From Chrysomallon squamiferum (taxonomy: Eukaryota; Mollusca; Gastropoda; Neomphalida; Peltospiridae): a DNA stretch of 64,000 nt. Below, piece by piece: positions 23,156-36,639 of this stretch; position 1 is the stretch's first letter, and every line of letters starts with the position of its first letter. Position numbers and translations under genes: made by a program. Location: contig CM022671.1 of the NCBI GenBank assembly GCA_012295275.1, forward strand, positions 8,306,227-8,370,226, written 5' to 3'. The notes below the pieces were generated by a model, which made no database searches, had not been told where the DNA came from, and saw only the letters and a list, made by a program, of their open reading frames with translations.

Positions 23156-23512
23156 ATACGTTACATCGCAGCCTATCCGACTGTCAGCATTTTGTTTTTC
23201 AGTTAAGCGAACTGTTTTCTTTTAAAAGAGGATTATAGAACAGAACTGAAAGGAAAACGTCTAAGGATTTCTAACAGTATTGATTCTGGAAAAAGGTTAA
23301 ATATTATAATTGTCACGGAAATGCGGATGACACCTCTGATGCTCGATGTATCAATTACTTGTCTTGTAGGGATTTGTTTGTTTGCTTCTTTTAGACTATA
23401 ACAATAAATTATTAGTTTCTTTTCTGTATATATATAATGAGATTTGGCTTTGCTGTGAACATTTTTGTTCATATTTAATTAAGATTTAATTTCTCTTTGT
23501 TCGTAGTCTTAC

Positions 23513-23741
23513 CTACGATCCAGTACTCTCTGGAGGTGTACAGTATTGCGGTGAGCGCCTGATACAACGCCGACAACATCAGCAACATGAAGCTCCAGTT
23601 GGTGGCGAAGATGAACCATTTGTAAACCTTTCCTTCGTAGAACTCCCCCGTTTCGTAGGCCACGTCAGCAATACACCATCCACTAATTGCTATGGCAACC
23701 AGAATACGGTACAATACGAATAATCGTGGATTGATGGGCCA
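23513..23741 (-). CDS. Rolling stone-like membrane protein, exon 2
   Basis: A 229-nt exon with acceptor TTTCTTCTTGCAG before 23741 and donor GTAAGA after 23513; it starts in phase 0 and ends in phase 1. It encodes residues 32-107. W-P-x-x-P directly follows the SSQ of exon 1, giving the SQW start of the conserved core that is typical of rolling stone proteins. Two membrane helices follow: about 38-58 (RLFVLYRILVAIAISGW) and 73-99. The second begins KWFIFATNWSFMLL, matching the family hallmark around T-N-W. This is the exon that identifies the family most clearly. Confidence 0.95.
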
Positions 23742-24104
23742 CTGCAAGAAGAAATGAAAGAAGTTAAATTAGATAAATTAGAACGTAAATTGTAAAAATC
23801 CAGTGCTGCATAGTAAAATACACGACAGCTCTAAGACTTAAAGAAATAAAAATAAAATAAAATAAAATAAGTAAGGAAGATAATAAATTAATAATAATAA
23901 AGCTTGAATGAACAGATATTAGGAGTCAGACATGTTTTTTATTTTTTATTTCTTATTATTTTTTTTTCCACATTAATGATGATATAAGTCACGACTTAAA
24001 GGTCCACTCTGATTGATTTGTAATAATTCTGTATATCAGTTTTCTCATAACACGATACCACATGAAGGAAATAGCACGTTGGTGCACTACATATAACAAG
24101 ATTC

Positions 24105-24235
24105 ATCTGTACACACACGCATACACATACATATACACACACATATACACACATACACACACATACACACACATACACACACAAACACACACATACACAC
24201 ACATACACACACAAACACACACACACACACCAAAC
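24105..24235. repeat. (CA)n/(CACATA)n array
   Basis: Interrupted CA array with ATACACAC and AAACACAC variants, about 130 bp, in intron 1. Confidence 0.92.
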
Positions 24236-24236
24236 A

Positions 24237-24410
24237 CAAAACTTGAATCTTTCAAAAATAAATACTATTAAAGAGGAGATATTTTGAAAGGAAAATATTT
24301 TCAAAACTCGAACATTTTTTAAAACAAATACTATTAAAAAGGTGATAGTTTGAAATGGATTTTTTTTTTTTGAAAACTCGAATCTTATAAAAACAAATGC
24401 TATTGACAAT
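24237..24410. repeat. Three tandem copies of a roughly 64-bp AT-rich unit
   Basis: AAACTTGAATCTTTC/AAACTCGAACATTTT/AAACTCGAATCTTAT each lead into AAAACAAATACTATT-like and GATATTTTGAAA-like blocks at roughly 64-bp spacing. It is a short minisatellite next to the preceding CA array. Confidence 0.7.
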
Positions 24411-25353
24411 CATTTTTTAAATACAAAATACTCAATTTTACGCACACGTTATAAATGTTCCTATAATTCACAGTGCTAATGTGACAACATAAGTAATTAG
24501 ACTAATACTGAAATATTCATTGCAAACATAGATAATTCACTGGATTCATCGAGTCGACTTAGCTTTACTTAGCTTCAGTTTAATTATCCCTGCACCTGTC
24601 GCTCGATTTCATTTTCTTTTGTATTCGAGTCAATGCACCGAGTAACTAAAACCCAGCAACGCCTTGCAGATGTAGTTTGTAACAGTGACACATTTGTGTT
24701 TATTTTCTTTATTAATAATAGTAATTATAACACACCGGTTAAAGAAATCAATCGAACGCCTACATTGTTATTCGATTGACCAGTTTCACGGACTAATTTT
24801 GGTTAGTGCTTGGTATTTACTGTTGTATGTATTCATTTATCAGCAATTACTTTGAAAAATCTCCATTAACATTTGCTGACTATGCAGTTTTACAAGTAAT
24901 AGGGAGGGAATGCTTTGATAATAAAGTTTTGTTATGAAAATTTGAGTAGCTAATCTGGTACGACCTTTTGCATTGAATGTAATATATTATTATTTTGTTT
25001 TAATCATGTTTGCAAACCTTTTGACAAAAGGTATTTGTGTTGTTGATAGATATATAGACAGATAAATAAATTGAAAGACAGATACAGATATATTCAGAGG
25101 TGTATCTCTGCACATAATTTATTGTTTTAATATAGGCTACTTCTAGTATGTTTTTCTTTTTTCTTTCTTTCTTTCTTTTTTTTACTTTATAAGATAATAA
25201 TGTTAGTTAATGATTACCCACTAACAAAAATAAATTAATAAAGAAATACTTAATAATAGCCCCATTATATACGTCTAACGAAATGAAATCTTTTTTTACT
25301 CGAATGTTTTGTTTATTTTCTTTCTGTACAGAACAACACTACATAAGCATAAT

Positions 25354-25593
25354 TACTTCCAGAAGGAAAATTTCTTTCAAAGAGCTGAATCGAAGTAATG
25401 AATACTACAAACAAATCACGATGCTAAACGACAAGGGTTGTTCGTCCAAACTGTGGATCATTAATATTAATCAAGTTTGTTTGTCTCCCCTGAGGAAGTG
25501 AATTTGTGAATCTTTTACTTCGTGGTTTAGGTATTACCAGGATCGTCTCAAATAAATCATTTGATTTATTTAGAAGAAGAATCGATGCAAGAA
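25354..25593 (+). repeat. Dispersed repeat, copy in plus orientation
   Basis: From ACTTCCAGAAGGAAAA at 25354 to GCAAGAA at 25593 the sequence is matched by the reverse complement of 34764-35014. Shared blocks in order are the CCAGAAGG block, AAGTAATGAA, AAATCACGA.GCTAAA.GACAA, GATCATTAATATTAATCAA, TTGTCTCCCCTGAG, AATTTGTGAAT, CGTGGTTT, AAATCATTT and TAGAAGAA. I estimate 70-80% identity with small gaps. Neither copy keeps a convincing reading frame. Confidence 0.8.
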
Positions 25594-25834
25594 ACATAGC
25601 AAATGGTAATCTTGTAGTTTATTACACCTTGCAAACAATGGTTTTACTGAATATTTTGCTACGTTTGGTCGTTTTGCTGTCAGTTCAAATAATACAGAAG
25701 AAGAAACGCAAAACTGTCTACGCTCGTTTTGACTCGAAAAATTTCTTTTCCCTTAGTTGTTTGCTCTTGTATTTATCGATGATGTTTGGTTGTTTTTAAT
25801 GTCATGCTATCTATCTCAATTGCATTAAAACCAC

Positions 25835-25852
25835 ACACACACACACACACAC
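25835..25852. repeat. Short (CA)n run
   Basis: Short CA array, followed at 25887-25896 by a run of G (ATGGGGGGGGTT). Confidence 0.8.
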
Positions 25853-26810
25853 AAAAATAAGATCTTAAAATCTGGAACCAGCAGTGATGGGGGGGGTTTA
25901 CAAAATTGATTTGACAAATCAAAGTAGGCGTAGAACAGGTTTCATTTGACTTTTTATAATATTTGCACAGCAGTAAAACAATAAACTCCATCAAAATACT
26001 GAGTAAAACCTTTACTGGCAAGATCTAAACAGCAGAATTGGAAATAATCATATTAAATTAAATTACAAGTCTAATATCGTAATATCAAAAGCCAGGAATT
26101 GCAGCAAATAAAAACATAAACTGGAAAAAGCAATTACCAGCCACGGATGATTTTAAGTTGTTTTAGCAGCCGTAAACATAAAATAAGCAAGCTGTCTCTC
26201 ATAGCACCGGTTTAATTATAGCAGCAGATGTTTCGTTTCGTTGATGTCCCACCTTCTCTTTCAGAGCACCGACAATAATTTAGCCAGCTAATGGACTATC
26301 AGTCATTGAGCAGACATATTAAAGTTCTGACAAGGAATTGTCAATATTTGAAATATTTAGCCAAACAAAGTGACGTTTAATAACCAAATATTTACTACGA
26401 AGTGGAACCGTGTGGCCAGACACTTTTATCAATAACTCTATAAACACGTTTATATTGCCTTCTCCGGTCAGTGTCAAATTCGATTGATCGTTGGCTTCTC
26501 TCTAATGGCAGAACAATGAAACCGTTACTGTTGATTAATCAGGGTTAGTTTGCTTTCCTAAACGACTCCAAATTAGAAGTCACCAGTCTGTAAATGGATA
26601 TTGTCCGGTTTTGGTGGTCAAACTAATTGGTTTACAGGTGTTGGAGTGACTTTCCTTTCACAAGCAGTGGGTCAATACATCTCGACTAGCGAGAAACTGA
26701 TTTCCTGTTCCAGCGAGGCTGCGAGGTGGCCATAATGAAAGTGTATCCTTCAGCACAAGCATCAGAATAGATTTGTATCTGCATATGTGTACGCTTGTAT
26801 GCACCATATA

Positions 26811-26875
26811 TCCATCCATCCATCCATCCATCCATCCATCCATCCATCCATTCATCCATACATCCATCCATACAT
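26811..26875. repeat. (CATC)n microsatellite
   Basis: About 12 units of CATC with a few CATA/TTC variants toward the end. Minus-strand frames rich in Met, Asp, Gly and Trp over it are repeat translations. Confidence 0.95.
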
Positions 26876-26899
26876 GCGTACATACATAAATACATACAT

Positions 26900-27020
26900 A
26901 TTCACAGGGGTGCCATAAGTTCGAGTCTCGTCAGCGGTATATGACAAGGTTTGGGAGTCGTTATAGGACAGAATATTAAAGTACATACATACATACATAC
27001 ATACATACATACACACATAC
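26900..27020 (+). repeat. tRNA-SINE-like fragment with (CATA)n tail
   Basis: CATAAGTTCGAGTCTCGTC at 26913-26931 resembles a tRNA B box (GGTTCGANTCC), and about 50 bp later the sequence enters a (CATA)n tail at 26982-27012. Upstream it is truncated against another CATC/CATA array, so no A box is visible. It shares the core TCGA.TCTCGTC with the candidate at 45.99 kb. Confidence 0.4.
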
Positions 27021-28265
27021 AAATTGATAAATTGTTCTGAATAGTTTTAAATTTATAAGCGTGTTGCCATTTAAAACGGCTCTGATTTATCTATCAGATA
27101 AAACTCTGTCGACGTAATACAATATCCTGAAGTAAATCGTAATATACATCCAAATAGATTTTTGGTATTAGTCAACTAAATATCTCGAGTAAGATTCAAA
27201 TTAGAGGGGTTTTTTTGTTGTTTTTTTCTAGTGTTTAAAAAATCTAATTAGAGCAAACAATTTTAAAAATCATTGTTTGTTGTTTTGTGGGTTTAATTTT
27301 TTTAAAAATCAAAAATAAATTACAAAAACTATCTACAAAATAATTATTTTCAAAACTATTAAAAAAATATACAAATACTGAACATTTATTCGATATCGAC
27401 TGATTAATTATAATAAATACTGTTTTATTCTATACGTTTATTATCATGAAATTCTGTTCATAAATCCATCAATATTTTCGTCACGAAATCTACACCTTAC
27501 TAAATCTGAGTACTTGTCTTATTTAAACAAAACCTGAACAAAACCAGTGATATTTATACTACTACAAAACTCTGGAATTCTTTATTTCAAATGAATGGAA
27601 AATGTGACTGCACGTTTTGCACGCTGCAAGTAATTACATCATCCACACAGACAGCACAAAAAATCAGAGCAACAATTACATTTTAACGCCTCGTTAATCT
27701 GGAAACCGGGCACCTAGAAATCTTGTGGGCGTCTAAGGCAGCCACGTGTCTGTTCCACTTCTCGTCTGCCGCGTGCCAGACAGACGAGGACAATAAAGTC
27801 GATCACACGCACAATATCCTCGATGGTTGATTATTGTAACGTAATTATCTTTGTATTTATTGACCTAGAGACGAGCAAAGACCGATAACCGCGTTGCGAG
27901 ACCTGCGTATCGATTGTTATTGACAGAAGCGGCGAAATCCCCATGCTGATGAAGCAGGAATTGATTGCTCTTTTCAGCCGAGAAATCAAAAGTTCACTTT
28001 CTGGGCTTCGAAAAACGTGAGAGTGAAGCTCTTCATGTGAAAATTACCTCGGTTACGTTAGTCTGGAGTTTATGCCCAATTAACCCAGACGGGAAAAACT
28101 TTTGAGGGGAAATAAGCAGGTGAGAAGGTGAATGTTGCGTCATCTTTTGATGTCATCGGAAAAATAATGAATGGTGAGACTTTTTAAAAAGAAATTTACC
28201 AAAGTCACCATTATCATTTTTCAAATTCAGAATTATAATGGGTTACATAATGCAACTAGTCCACA

Positions 28266-28490
28266 AAGTAGTAGGGAAGCTTTATGATGGTAAAAAAAAA
28301 AAAAAATAAAAAAATAATAATAATAATAATAAATAATAAAAGATCTGTATATTTTTTCACCTTAATTAAATATGATTGATAAGCCCTTAATCAATAAGTA
28401 CGGAAGCTGCCATTTATGATGCTTTAAAAAAAAATAATAATAAGAAATAAAAGATCTGTATATCTTTCACCTTAATTAAATTTGATCGAA
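28266..28490. repeat. Tandem duplication of about 110-140 bp
   Basis: TTTATGATG, an A/AAT run, AAAAGATCTGTATAT, TTTCACCTTAATTAAAT and TTGAT/TGATCGA blocks occur in the same order twice, at 28282-28382 and 28416-28490. Confidence 0.75.
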
Positions 28491-28755
28491 AGAGACAGAT
28501 TTAATCCATGTAATGGATGTACACCTTATTATTAGATGACACTCGATGTGTTCAAAATTGATCTACGACGTAACAAAAGTCATGATCTGATAAATCATAT
28601 CTCTCTGACAGCCTGACGATGATGAAGAAGTAAAAACAAAAAGTAAAACTATGACATAGCTAACAGCAAAAATGGAATTAAAACTATTCTTGCCAAGTTT
28701 CACTTTTTATATATTCTTTTTCTTCAGAAAACAAAAACTTTTGGATGAAAAGCAG

Positions 28756-28865
<110 letters not shown>

Positions 28866-29145
28866 AAAGTAATGTGCATATCAAGATTCCCTGGGTCCTC
28901 TAGGACTGTTACAAGACTGATGAACATGCTGGCTTCATTTGTTATCATTTCCTTAGAAAAGACACGTTGAGTTATTTTAGTTCACTGTTTTTGCCAGTTT
29001 TTGGATTCCATAGATTTTGATTTAACATTCTAAATTATTTTCTCCAGTCAGATTCCTTGAACAGTTTTAGATAAACAGTTATTTTATCCGTCAGTCAATC
29101 GATCCTTCCATGCACCCATCTATCAAATAATCACAGGTCACCCAG

Positions 29146-29251
<106 letters not shown>

Positions 29252-30074
29252 TTAGATATTTGGTATATTTAATATAACTTCATTATCTTTAATATGTTCT
29301 GGACTTGCAAATATTGGTTTGTGAAATTCTAACTACATCCTGAAAATCTTTTAATGTTTCAGATTCTACTTAAATATCCTTTTCATGAGCTTTCCAGAAA
29401 CTTAAGTGTCAATAAACGAAGACACATTGCATTTTCCCCAAACCCATCACCACGTGTAGCATTTCCCCATTTGATGATCTGCAAAATGCCATTAAACTGG
29501 CATCTGTTTATTTGATTTTAATCTCGCACTCCAGCACGGACCCATGGACTGTCTCTCCGCAGCTTGGGCCGATGAACAACAGCTAGAATTTACAAGGCAC
29601 CGCGTACGATCCACTGCTAATGTAATCCGAAAGAGCAAAGACGATGGAAGGAAAATCGAAAACGTCTGTCGCATATGCAGCATCATTGTCATGTTCCTAA
29701 CGATCATTTTTTTCCCCCTAATTACAAAGTGGTCGCTTTACACCAGCTGCAATTGAAGGCTGATTAACAAATCTGGCTAAGAGATTATGACAAGAATTGG
29801 TGCTTTCACTGATGACATTAACCAATTAGTGTGGTTTTCATTTCCATCCCACTCAGAGCCTGGCGCTGTTCTGAGAGAGATGAGTGTCTTGAGATAAATC
29901 GACCAGATCTGATTGTGTTGTCGTGCGGTGCTGGATGGTTACATGAAATGTCGTAATGCAGGAAGAGTGAGCTACTCTGCTATGCAACGTCAGTAAACAA
30001 CACTCGGCTGATTTGAGCGGACGGACACGAACGAAATAAAACAAAATTATCCTGTAGTGAACTTAACTGAAATG

Positions 30075-30425
30075 AAGTCAGCCATGTTGTCTGCATTAAA
30101 CTAAACTGAATTGAACTTTGCCTAACTGAAGTGAACTAACTGAAGTTAACTGACCCGATCTTAAATGAATTGAACATAACTGAACTGAACTTATTTGAGC
30201 TGAACTGACTGAACTGAACTTACTGAACCGAACCGAACTTATTTGAACTGAACTGATTGAACTGAACTTATTTGAACTGAACTGATTGAACTGAACTTAA
30301 CTGAACTGAACCGAACTTATTTGAACTGAACTGATTGAACTGAACTTATTAAACTTAATGAACTCAATTTAAGTGAACCAAACCGAACTGAAATGAACTG
30401 AACTGAACTGCACTAAACTGAAAAG
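30075..30425. repeat. (TGAAC)n-based satellite block
   Basis: About 350 bp built from GAACTGAACT pentamer/decamer units, with an internal higher-order unit ACTGAACTTATTTGAACTGA repeated several times between 30180 and 30350. Units toward both edges are more diverged (ACTGAAGTGAACTAACTG). Confidence 0.9.
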
Positions 30426-30586
30426 CATTGCAGGAAATGCACAGTTTGTAACAATACGCATTATGTTTTTCAATAGTCTGTATCGTACTGTACTGAATAA
30501 TAAAATAGCACATGAAGTCAACACGCATTAATATTTGAACCGTCTGCAGAAATTATCATGTATGTCGCGTTCTTTTGAGAGGCAAA

Positions 30587-30645
<59 letters not shown>
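30587..30645. repeat. (AAT)n microsatellite
   Basis: Perfect array of about 59 bp; shorter AATAAC/AAT runs follow at 30699-30732. Confidence 0.95.
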
Positions 30646-30648
<3 letters not shown>

Positions 30649-33630
30649 GTTTAAATGCGAAAAAATGCTTTTGAATATACATAGTTCCTCAGATGAATAA
30701 TAATAATAACAATAATAACAATAATAATAATGAAGCCACACAAAGGAAAATAAATGAAACGTACCTTTTTTTTTTTTTTTTTCCATGTTTCGTTTTAAAA
30801 ATCAAAATCAATTTTTCACAAATCCTGAAATGGCTTTCGGTCAGATTTAATAAAAAAATAAACTGATATAAAATTCTCTTTTGTAAAAAATAATAATCAG
30901 ATAATGGTCGGTTTTTGGAGGATTTCTTTTTTTAAATTTTATTTTGTAATTATTATTTTATTTTATAATTTTCATTTGAATTCTACAATTCAATATTTTT
31001 TTATTTGAATTAAACGTCCTTGAGGACCTTCGCAGACGATCCGGTTTGTTTTCCCGTTTCACTCACGTGATCAAGGTTTCCACGATAATCACGTTCACGT
31101 TAAAAACCAAAAAATAATAAAAATAAGATTTTACTCGGGTTACGTTTCAAGTTCGCCCGAAGGAGTCCACACACTTCTGTGTAGAGAAGTCAATCTGTTT
31201 AAGACGTGGCGGCTTTTGGCACGAAGTAAATATATTTAACGTTAGAAGGAAAATTAGTTGTTTCTCGGTTCGTGACAACGCTGATGTTTAGCCGAGGCTA
31301 TCAAATAGATGACGGATTCGCCTGTCTAAATTCCTGCGACAGCGATGCAGAATTACCGTTGGAAGTTCTGTAATTATCGACAAAAACCGATGCATTTGCA
31401 AATCGCACTGAGTGAAGCCTGCCGTGTTCTCCCCTCACAACAAATCAGCTTTAAAAAATCGTAAACCAGATTTTGTTTCAGTTTGTAATTACGAAAATAC
31501 GGATTTAAGTTTACTTGATTTCAGTAAAGCGATTGTTTAGGTGTTTGAATATTAGAAATTAGAATGTTATGAGGTATAAACAAAAAATAAATAGGAATAA
31601 ATTAATAAACTGAACATTATTTATAGAAACGATATAGCTTTAAAATTAGCAATCACCGTTTAATTTGTTTTTAAAATGTTCTAAGGCGAAATGACGTCAT
31701 GTCGTAGATAGAAATGTGGATGATATAGGTGGTTGTTATTACCCTTTCACTTATAAAAATCCTTAAATTAACAGGCGCCAGATGGGAATGTTGTAAATTA
31801 TAACTAAAAACGTTATTTGAACTTGTGGTTTTGTTGATGTTATTGTTGTTGTTTGTTATTCTTTTTTCTTTTTTCTTTTAATCTTTCTTCGAAACAGGTT
31901 ATCAATAGCTCAAAAGATCCTTAATAGATAAAATCAGTTTGATAACTCTCTCTCTCTCTCCGTTGCCTTCCTATTTTTACGTTGTTGTTGTTGTTTTTTA
32001 ATGTTTTCATTTTTTTTATGTTAATCTCTAATTTTCTGTTTCTCTTTGTCTCAATCTCATTTTCTATCTTTTGAATTTTTTTTCTAAACAAAATTCTAAA
32101 CTAATACCACCATACGATTTTCATTATACGAAATAAAATAAAAAAATTTAGTTTTTCAATAAAGCTGCGTATTTGAATTTTTTGAGCTCTTGCTAACTTT
32201 TTTGTTTCTTTGTTAATTGTTTCCCTTTTCTGACAGCAATATTTTCCATTTTGATTGCTGTTATTCGTCACTTGTTTTTCTGTTTGTTTTTATAACAACC
32301 CAGTTTCTGTACTGCATTTATTGATTTATGTGTTATCAATAAACGGAGACAGAACATTAATCAGAGAGATGCTGCACATTTGTTTCAGGTCTGGTGATTT
32401 AACGTAATTATCTCTTTCTGAATAATCTTATCTCAATTATTACGTCATAACGTATTGGACACAAAACTCATTAACTCTGCTCATTGAATTCAAGTGGATT
32501 TTTGCAGTCAAGAAATTCTTTTACTTTGATTCTCTCGTTGAAAGAAATCCATATTGCTTGAAGAGTTTTTTAACGGAAAGAGAAAACGAAAGAAGACAGT
32601 TCTCCAAGGAAATGGCATGCTGAAATCAAACACGAAGAAAAAGGAAACCCACCGAGTGTAATATTTAACGACAGCCAAAACAACATGGCGGCCAGAATCT
32701 AATAAGTTTGTGACAATCTGATTATTTTCGAAACAAAGAGAAGAATCTTGCGCAAAAACGAAATTTGAATTTAATAAAAAACATGCGAGTGAAAAGCATG
32801 AAAGGAGAATGAGAGAAAAAAAAAAAAAAAAAAAAGAAACTCAAAAATAATTACTAAAAAAGTTGAATTGAAAAATGTAACGAGAAAAGAAGGAGAAAAA
32901 GAAAATACATTTTAAAGGAATTTCACACGGCAGCTTGGAAGAGAGAGTTGATTTGATTTTAACGACTCTGTTTAGAAATAGAAGAAGACAAGAATGATAG
33001 CAGATATGTATGTAAAATGGATCTTCTTAAAAGGAAGAAGAAGAGAAAAGCAACAACAACAATGATAATAATTTTAACAAAATCAGAAAAAGAGAAAAAA
33101 CGAAACCCCATAAAAAAACTACAACCCCGAATTGTACGACATGTTCCAAACCAAAGCTCATTACTTTAGCCGCTTTCTCAACTTCAAGTAATTCCATTAC
33201 ACACCACACATCTATGTTTTCTGTTTCCAAACAGTTCTCGATTTCACTTATTGATGTGCAAGCCTCATGTTATTAATGACACCTTAAGTACGATATATTA
33301 CTTCTGTCTAAAAGATTAAAGGATTTGGGCACAGAATACTAACACTATAATTTGGAAATAAATTCAGAACAAATAAATAAATAAATGTAAAAAAAGAGAG
33401 AAAATTCCTTAAGATAAAACGAAATATCGCCATTATTTAGATTCAGGAGAAAAAATTGAATAGAACTGGGTTCAGTTGTATAATGTAAAGATTAATTCTG
33501 AGGAAAAAAACAACAACAAAACAAACAAAAATGAAATAAAATCGACAAAGATTGGTAAAATTGATATTAAACCCTGTTACTTTCGTCAAAACGATCTTTT
33601 TCAAGTAGCACCGACATTTATAAAATCTCT

Positions 33631-33704
<74 letters not shown>
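33631..33704. repeat. (AAT)n microsatellite
   Basis: Perfect trinucleotide array of about 74 bp in intron 1. The poly-Leu minus-strand frame is its translation. Confidence 0.97.
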
Positions 33705-33706
<2 letters not shown>

Positions 33707-34085
33707 ACCCAAAAATACAAAGCACCTGGAAATGAACATATTTTATTAGAGTAAAATATAAGATAGCAAATTTTTGAATTTTTGGAATCAGTTTTGAGAA
33801 TAACTGCTCAAATTGGTGGAAGGAAATCTAGTAAACGGCCATTTTGATTCTACACTTTGATCACATTATTTTTCCTACCAACAAGATAATGGTAAAAATG
33901 CATATGTAAAGTCAAATACATATCTGGATTAGTTAGCAGCATTTCTGACGTCAGCAGAGGAAAGATCACGTGACAAACCAGTTTAGTAAAAGACTGGAGT
34001 AAAATTAATTCTTGAATATATTTTTTTTCTTTTGAATTTTGTTTTTTGATTATCATACTGTAAAAAAAATACAAATGCAAATACA

Positions 34086-34155
<70 letters not shown>

Positions 34156-34178
34156 TAAATAAATAAATAAATAAATAA
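34086..34178. repeat. (AAT)n followed by (AAAT)n
   Basis: About 66 bp of AAT then six AAAT units; a change of unit within one array. Confidence 0.95.
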
Positions 34179-34763
34179 CAACATAAATTCTGTTTTAGTA
34201 AGTCCAATTAAACATAACAATGTTTGCCGTTTTCAAACAAAACTCGGATTCACTTATACATGGCGAATTCCAGTGTTGTTAATGATTGTTTGATCAATGA
34301 GTCAGTCATTCCTGCTTGAAGCTTAAACCACTTTAGCCATTATTAAACAGCTGACAATCATGAATAATTGACAGTCACACTCGAAAGACAAAATATTTAT
34401 TTTACGAGATGCAACGAGTGGGTGCGTGGATGATGCAATCCAGTGAGATGACAGAGAATAAATATTTAACCGCGAATATGAGAGACGACAAGAATATTTG
34501 TTTAACAACGTCCATCAATATCATATTTACTTAGTGACTACAATAATTACTTTTGTTGAACATGTAATAACTGTGAGAGATAATTCATCTCTCTCTCTCT
34601 CTCTCTCTGAATTCATTTTCCTCTCAGTTCAAAATCAGTAACAAAATGTATTTAAAATCAAACAAAATAAGATTTTATTATCTGCAGAAATCAAATTACC
34701 ATCATCATCTTTTCTTTTCTTTTCTTATTTCTTTTTTTATATTATTATTATTATTATTTAGAT

Positions 34764-35014
34764 TTCTTGCACAAAAAACGACAGTTCTTCTAGACAAAAT
34801 TAAATGATTTCATGTAAACAAATCGTAGAATACAGAAAACCACGCTGTGGTACAATTCACAAATTGACTCTCTCAGGGGAGACAAGCGAAGTTGATTAAT
34901 ATTAATGATCTACGGTCGGAACGCTATAACTTTGTCATTTAGCTTCGTGATTTAGTTGTTATTTTCATTACTTGAACTCGGAACTTTCAATGGAGTTTTC
35001 CTTCTGGAAGTAAA
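34764..35014 (-). repeat. Dispersed repeat, copy in minus orientation
   Basis: Reverse complement of the repeat at 25354-25593 (blocks listed there). It is bordered on its 3' side, in its own orientation, by T-rich and TTA-type low complexity (34714-34760). With its partner about 9.2 kb away in the same intron, transcripts could fold into a long imperfect duplex. Confidence 0.8.
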
Positions 35015-35176
35015 CATATTTATTTACTGTTGATTTACGCTTTTGTGAAACATCTAAATACAGGAAATATACACGCCTCTCGTCAAAATGATGTTGCTTA
35101 GTGCTATCGTTTTGTGAAGCTGAATATTTCAAGTAGGATAAATGTAATAATATTTCTGACGATCGTAAAGGAATAT

Positions 35177-35181
<5 letters not shown>

Positions 35182-35232
<51 letters not shown>

Positions 35233-35302
35233 CATACATACATACATTACATTCACACACACAAACGTATACACGCATACATTACTTAGTGACGTAAACC
35301 AT

Positions 35303-35382
<80 letters not shown>
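35182..35382. repeat. (CA)n and (CT)n arrays
   Basis: A CA array (35182-35228), a CATA/CACA stretch, then a CT array (35307-35382). Open frames here are repeat products. Confidence 0.95.
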
Positions 35383-35383
<1 letters not shown>

Positions 35384-35974
35384 AAATCTCGACATATTTC
35401 TCTCTCTCTTCATTATCTTTTTAAAAATGTTCCTTTTTCAAAAGGATTTCCAGCCATATGAAACCCTTTGGATATTTAATGGATATCTTGAAGTCTGGTG
35501 ATCTCCCCAAAAGTCTGGCTTCCACCGACACACAGAGTATAAATCACTGACGTCTGGTGAAATAAGATGACGCTAAGTCAAACACGAGATATTACACTTG
35601 TTCACTAAAGAAACCTGATTCACGCCAAACACCATGGGAGTCACACAATCTGGTTTTTCGTTATTTATTTGTTCTTGCTCTGACATCGTACATTTTCAGG
35701 ATTAAGCAGTCTAAAGAGATTTTCTTTTATGTTAGGACTGTTTTGAATAAAAAATGACTGAATATTCTTTAATGTCAACAGCTATTAGGTCAGAAAGAAT
35801 ACCGGTTATTTTTTTTTATGGATTTTTGTTACTTTTGTATGATAATAAACTGAAACCGGAAACGTGACGCCTCCATTTCACTTTACAAATCAGCAGAAGT
35901 TTTTTTTTATTTCTTCCTTTCCATGGACAGGAAAATATTAGCTAACCAGCAGTTTGGTATTGGTTGGAAAGGAA

Positions 35975-36050
35975 ATAGATCAGCGGGATCTCCGAAGAGG
36001 CTCGATCCTACGACCTGATCGTCGAGAGATACATAAAAGCAGCGAAATTG
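35975..36050 (+). repeat. Weak SINE-like B-box candidate
   Basis: GAGGCTCGATCCTACGACC at 35997-36015 resembles a tRNA T-arm/B box. No A box or tail is evident, so this is a low-confidence remnant. Confidence 0.25.
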
Positions 36051-36639
36051 TACAGATGTGTTAAGACATTGATGTCATATTCTACTGGTTCACGTTAACC
36101 TGCGTGAAATATCACCCAAACAAAATCATAACTGAACAATCAAATCAAAGAAAGAAAAACACTTTTTGCACCCAGAAATGAGGACCAAATGGAATAAAAC
36201 AATTATATTTCCTGTCTATTATAATAGGAAAGAATGAGAGGGGGTTGGGTGGGTGAGAAAAGGGTGTGTCATTCTGAATTTACACAGGGGAGTGGGTGGA
36301 TGACGTTATTGTTTTGCTAAGTTCTGATCGATGGGACGAGTATTTGCGTGTAAGCTGCAAAGCAAACATTTAAATAATAATGAAAAGAATTTTGAAAATT
36401 GATTTTCATGCTTCCCATTGTTGACAGATTTAATATCAATATTCACTGATAAGTCAACATTATCACTGCCTGCAGAATTAACGTCAGTGTTATCAACAGC
36501 TGTAACAACGGACAGAATCGTTTAGCAACGCTCTGACAGTAAAACGTGTCTAATTATTACATATTCTGAAGTAAAGCCTAAAAATCCATATTGATACAAC
36601 ATTAACTTAATGTAGAATAGTAATGCATTGAGATTTTTT

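Noticed and set aside
25506-25799. 97-codon frame beginning inside the dispersed repeat at 25.35 kb
   Set aside because: The inverted partner at 34.8 kb does not preserve this frame, so it is not a conserved coding part of the repeat family.
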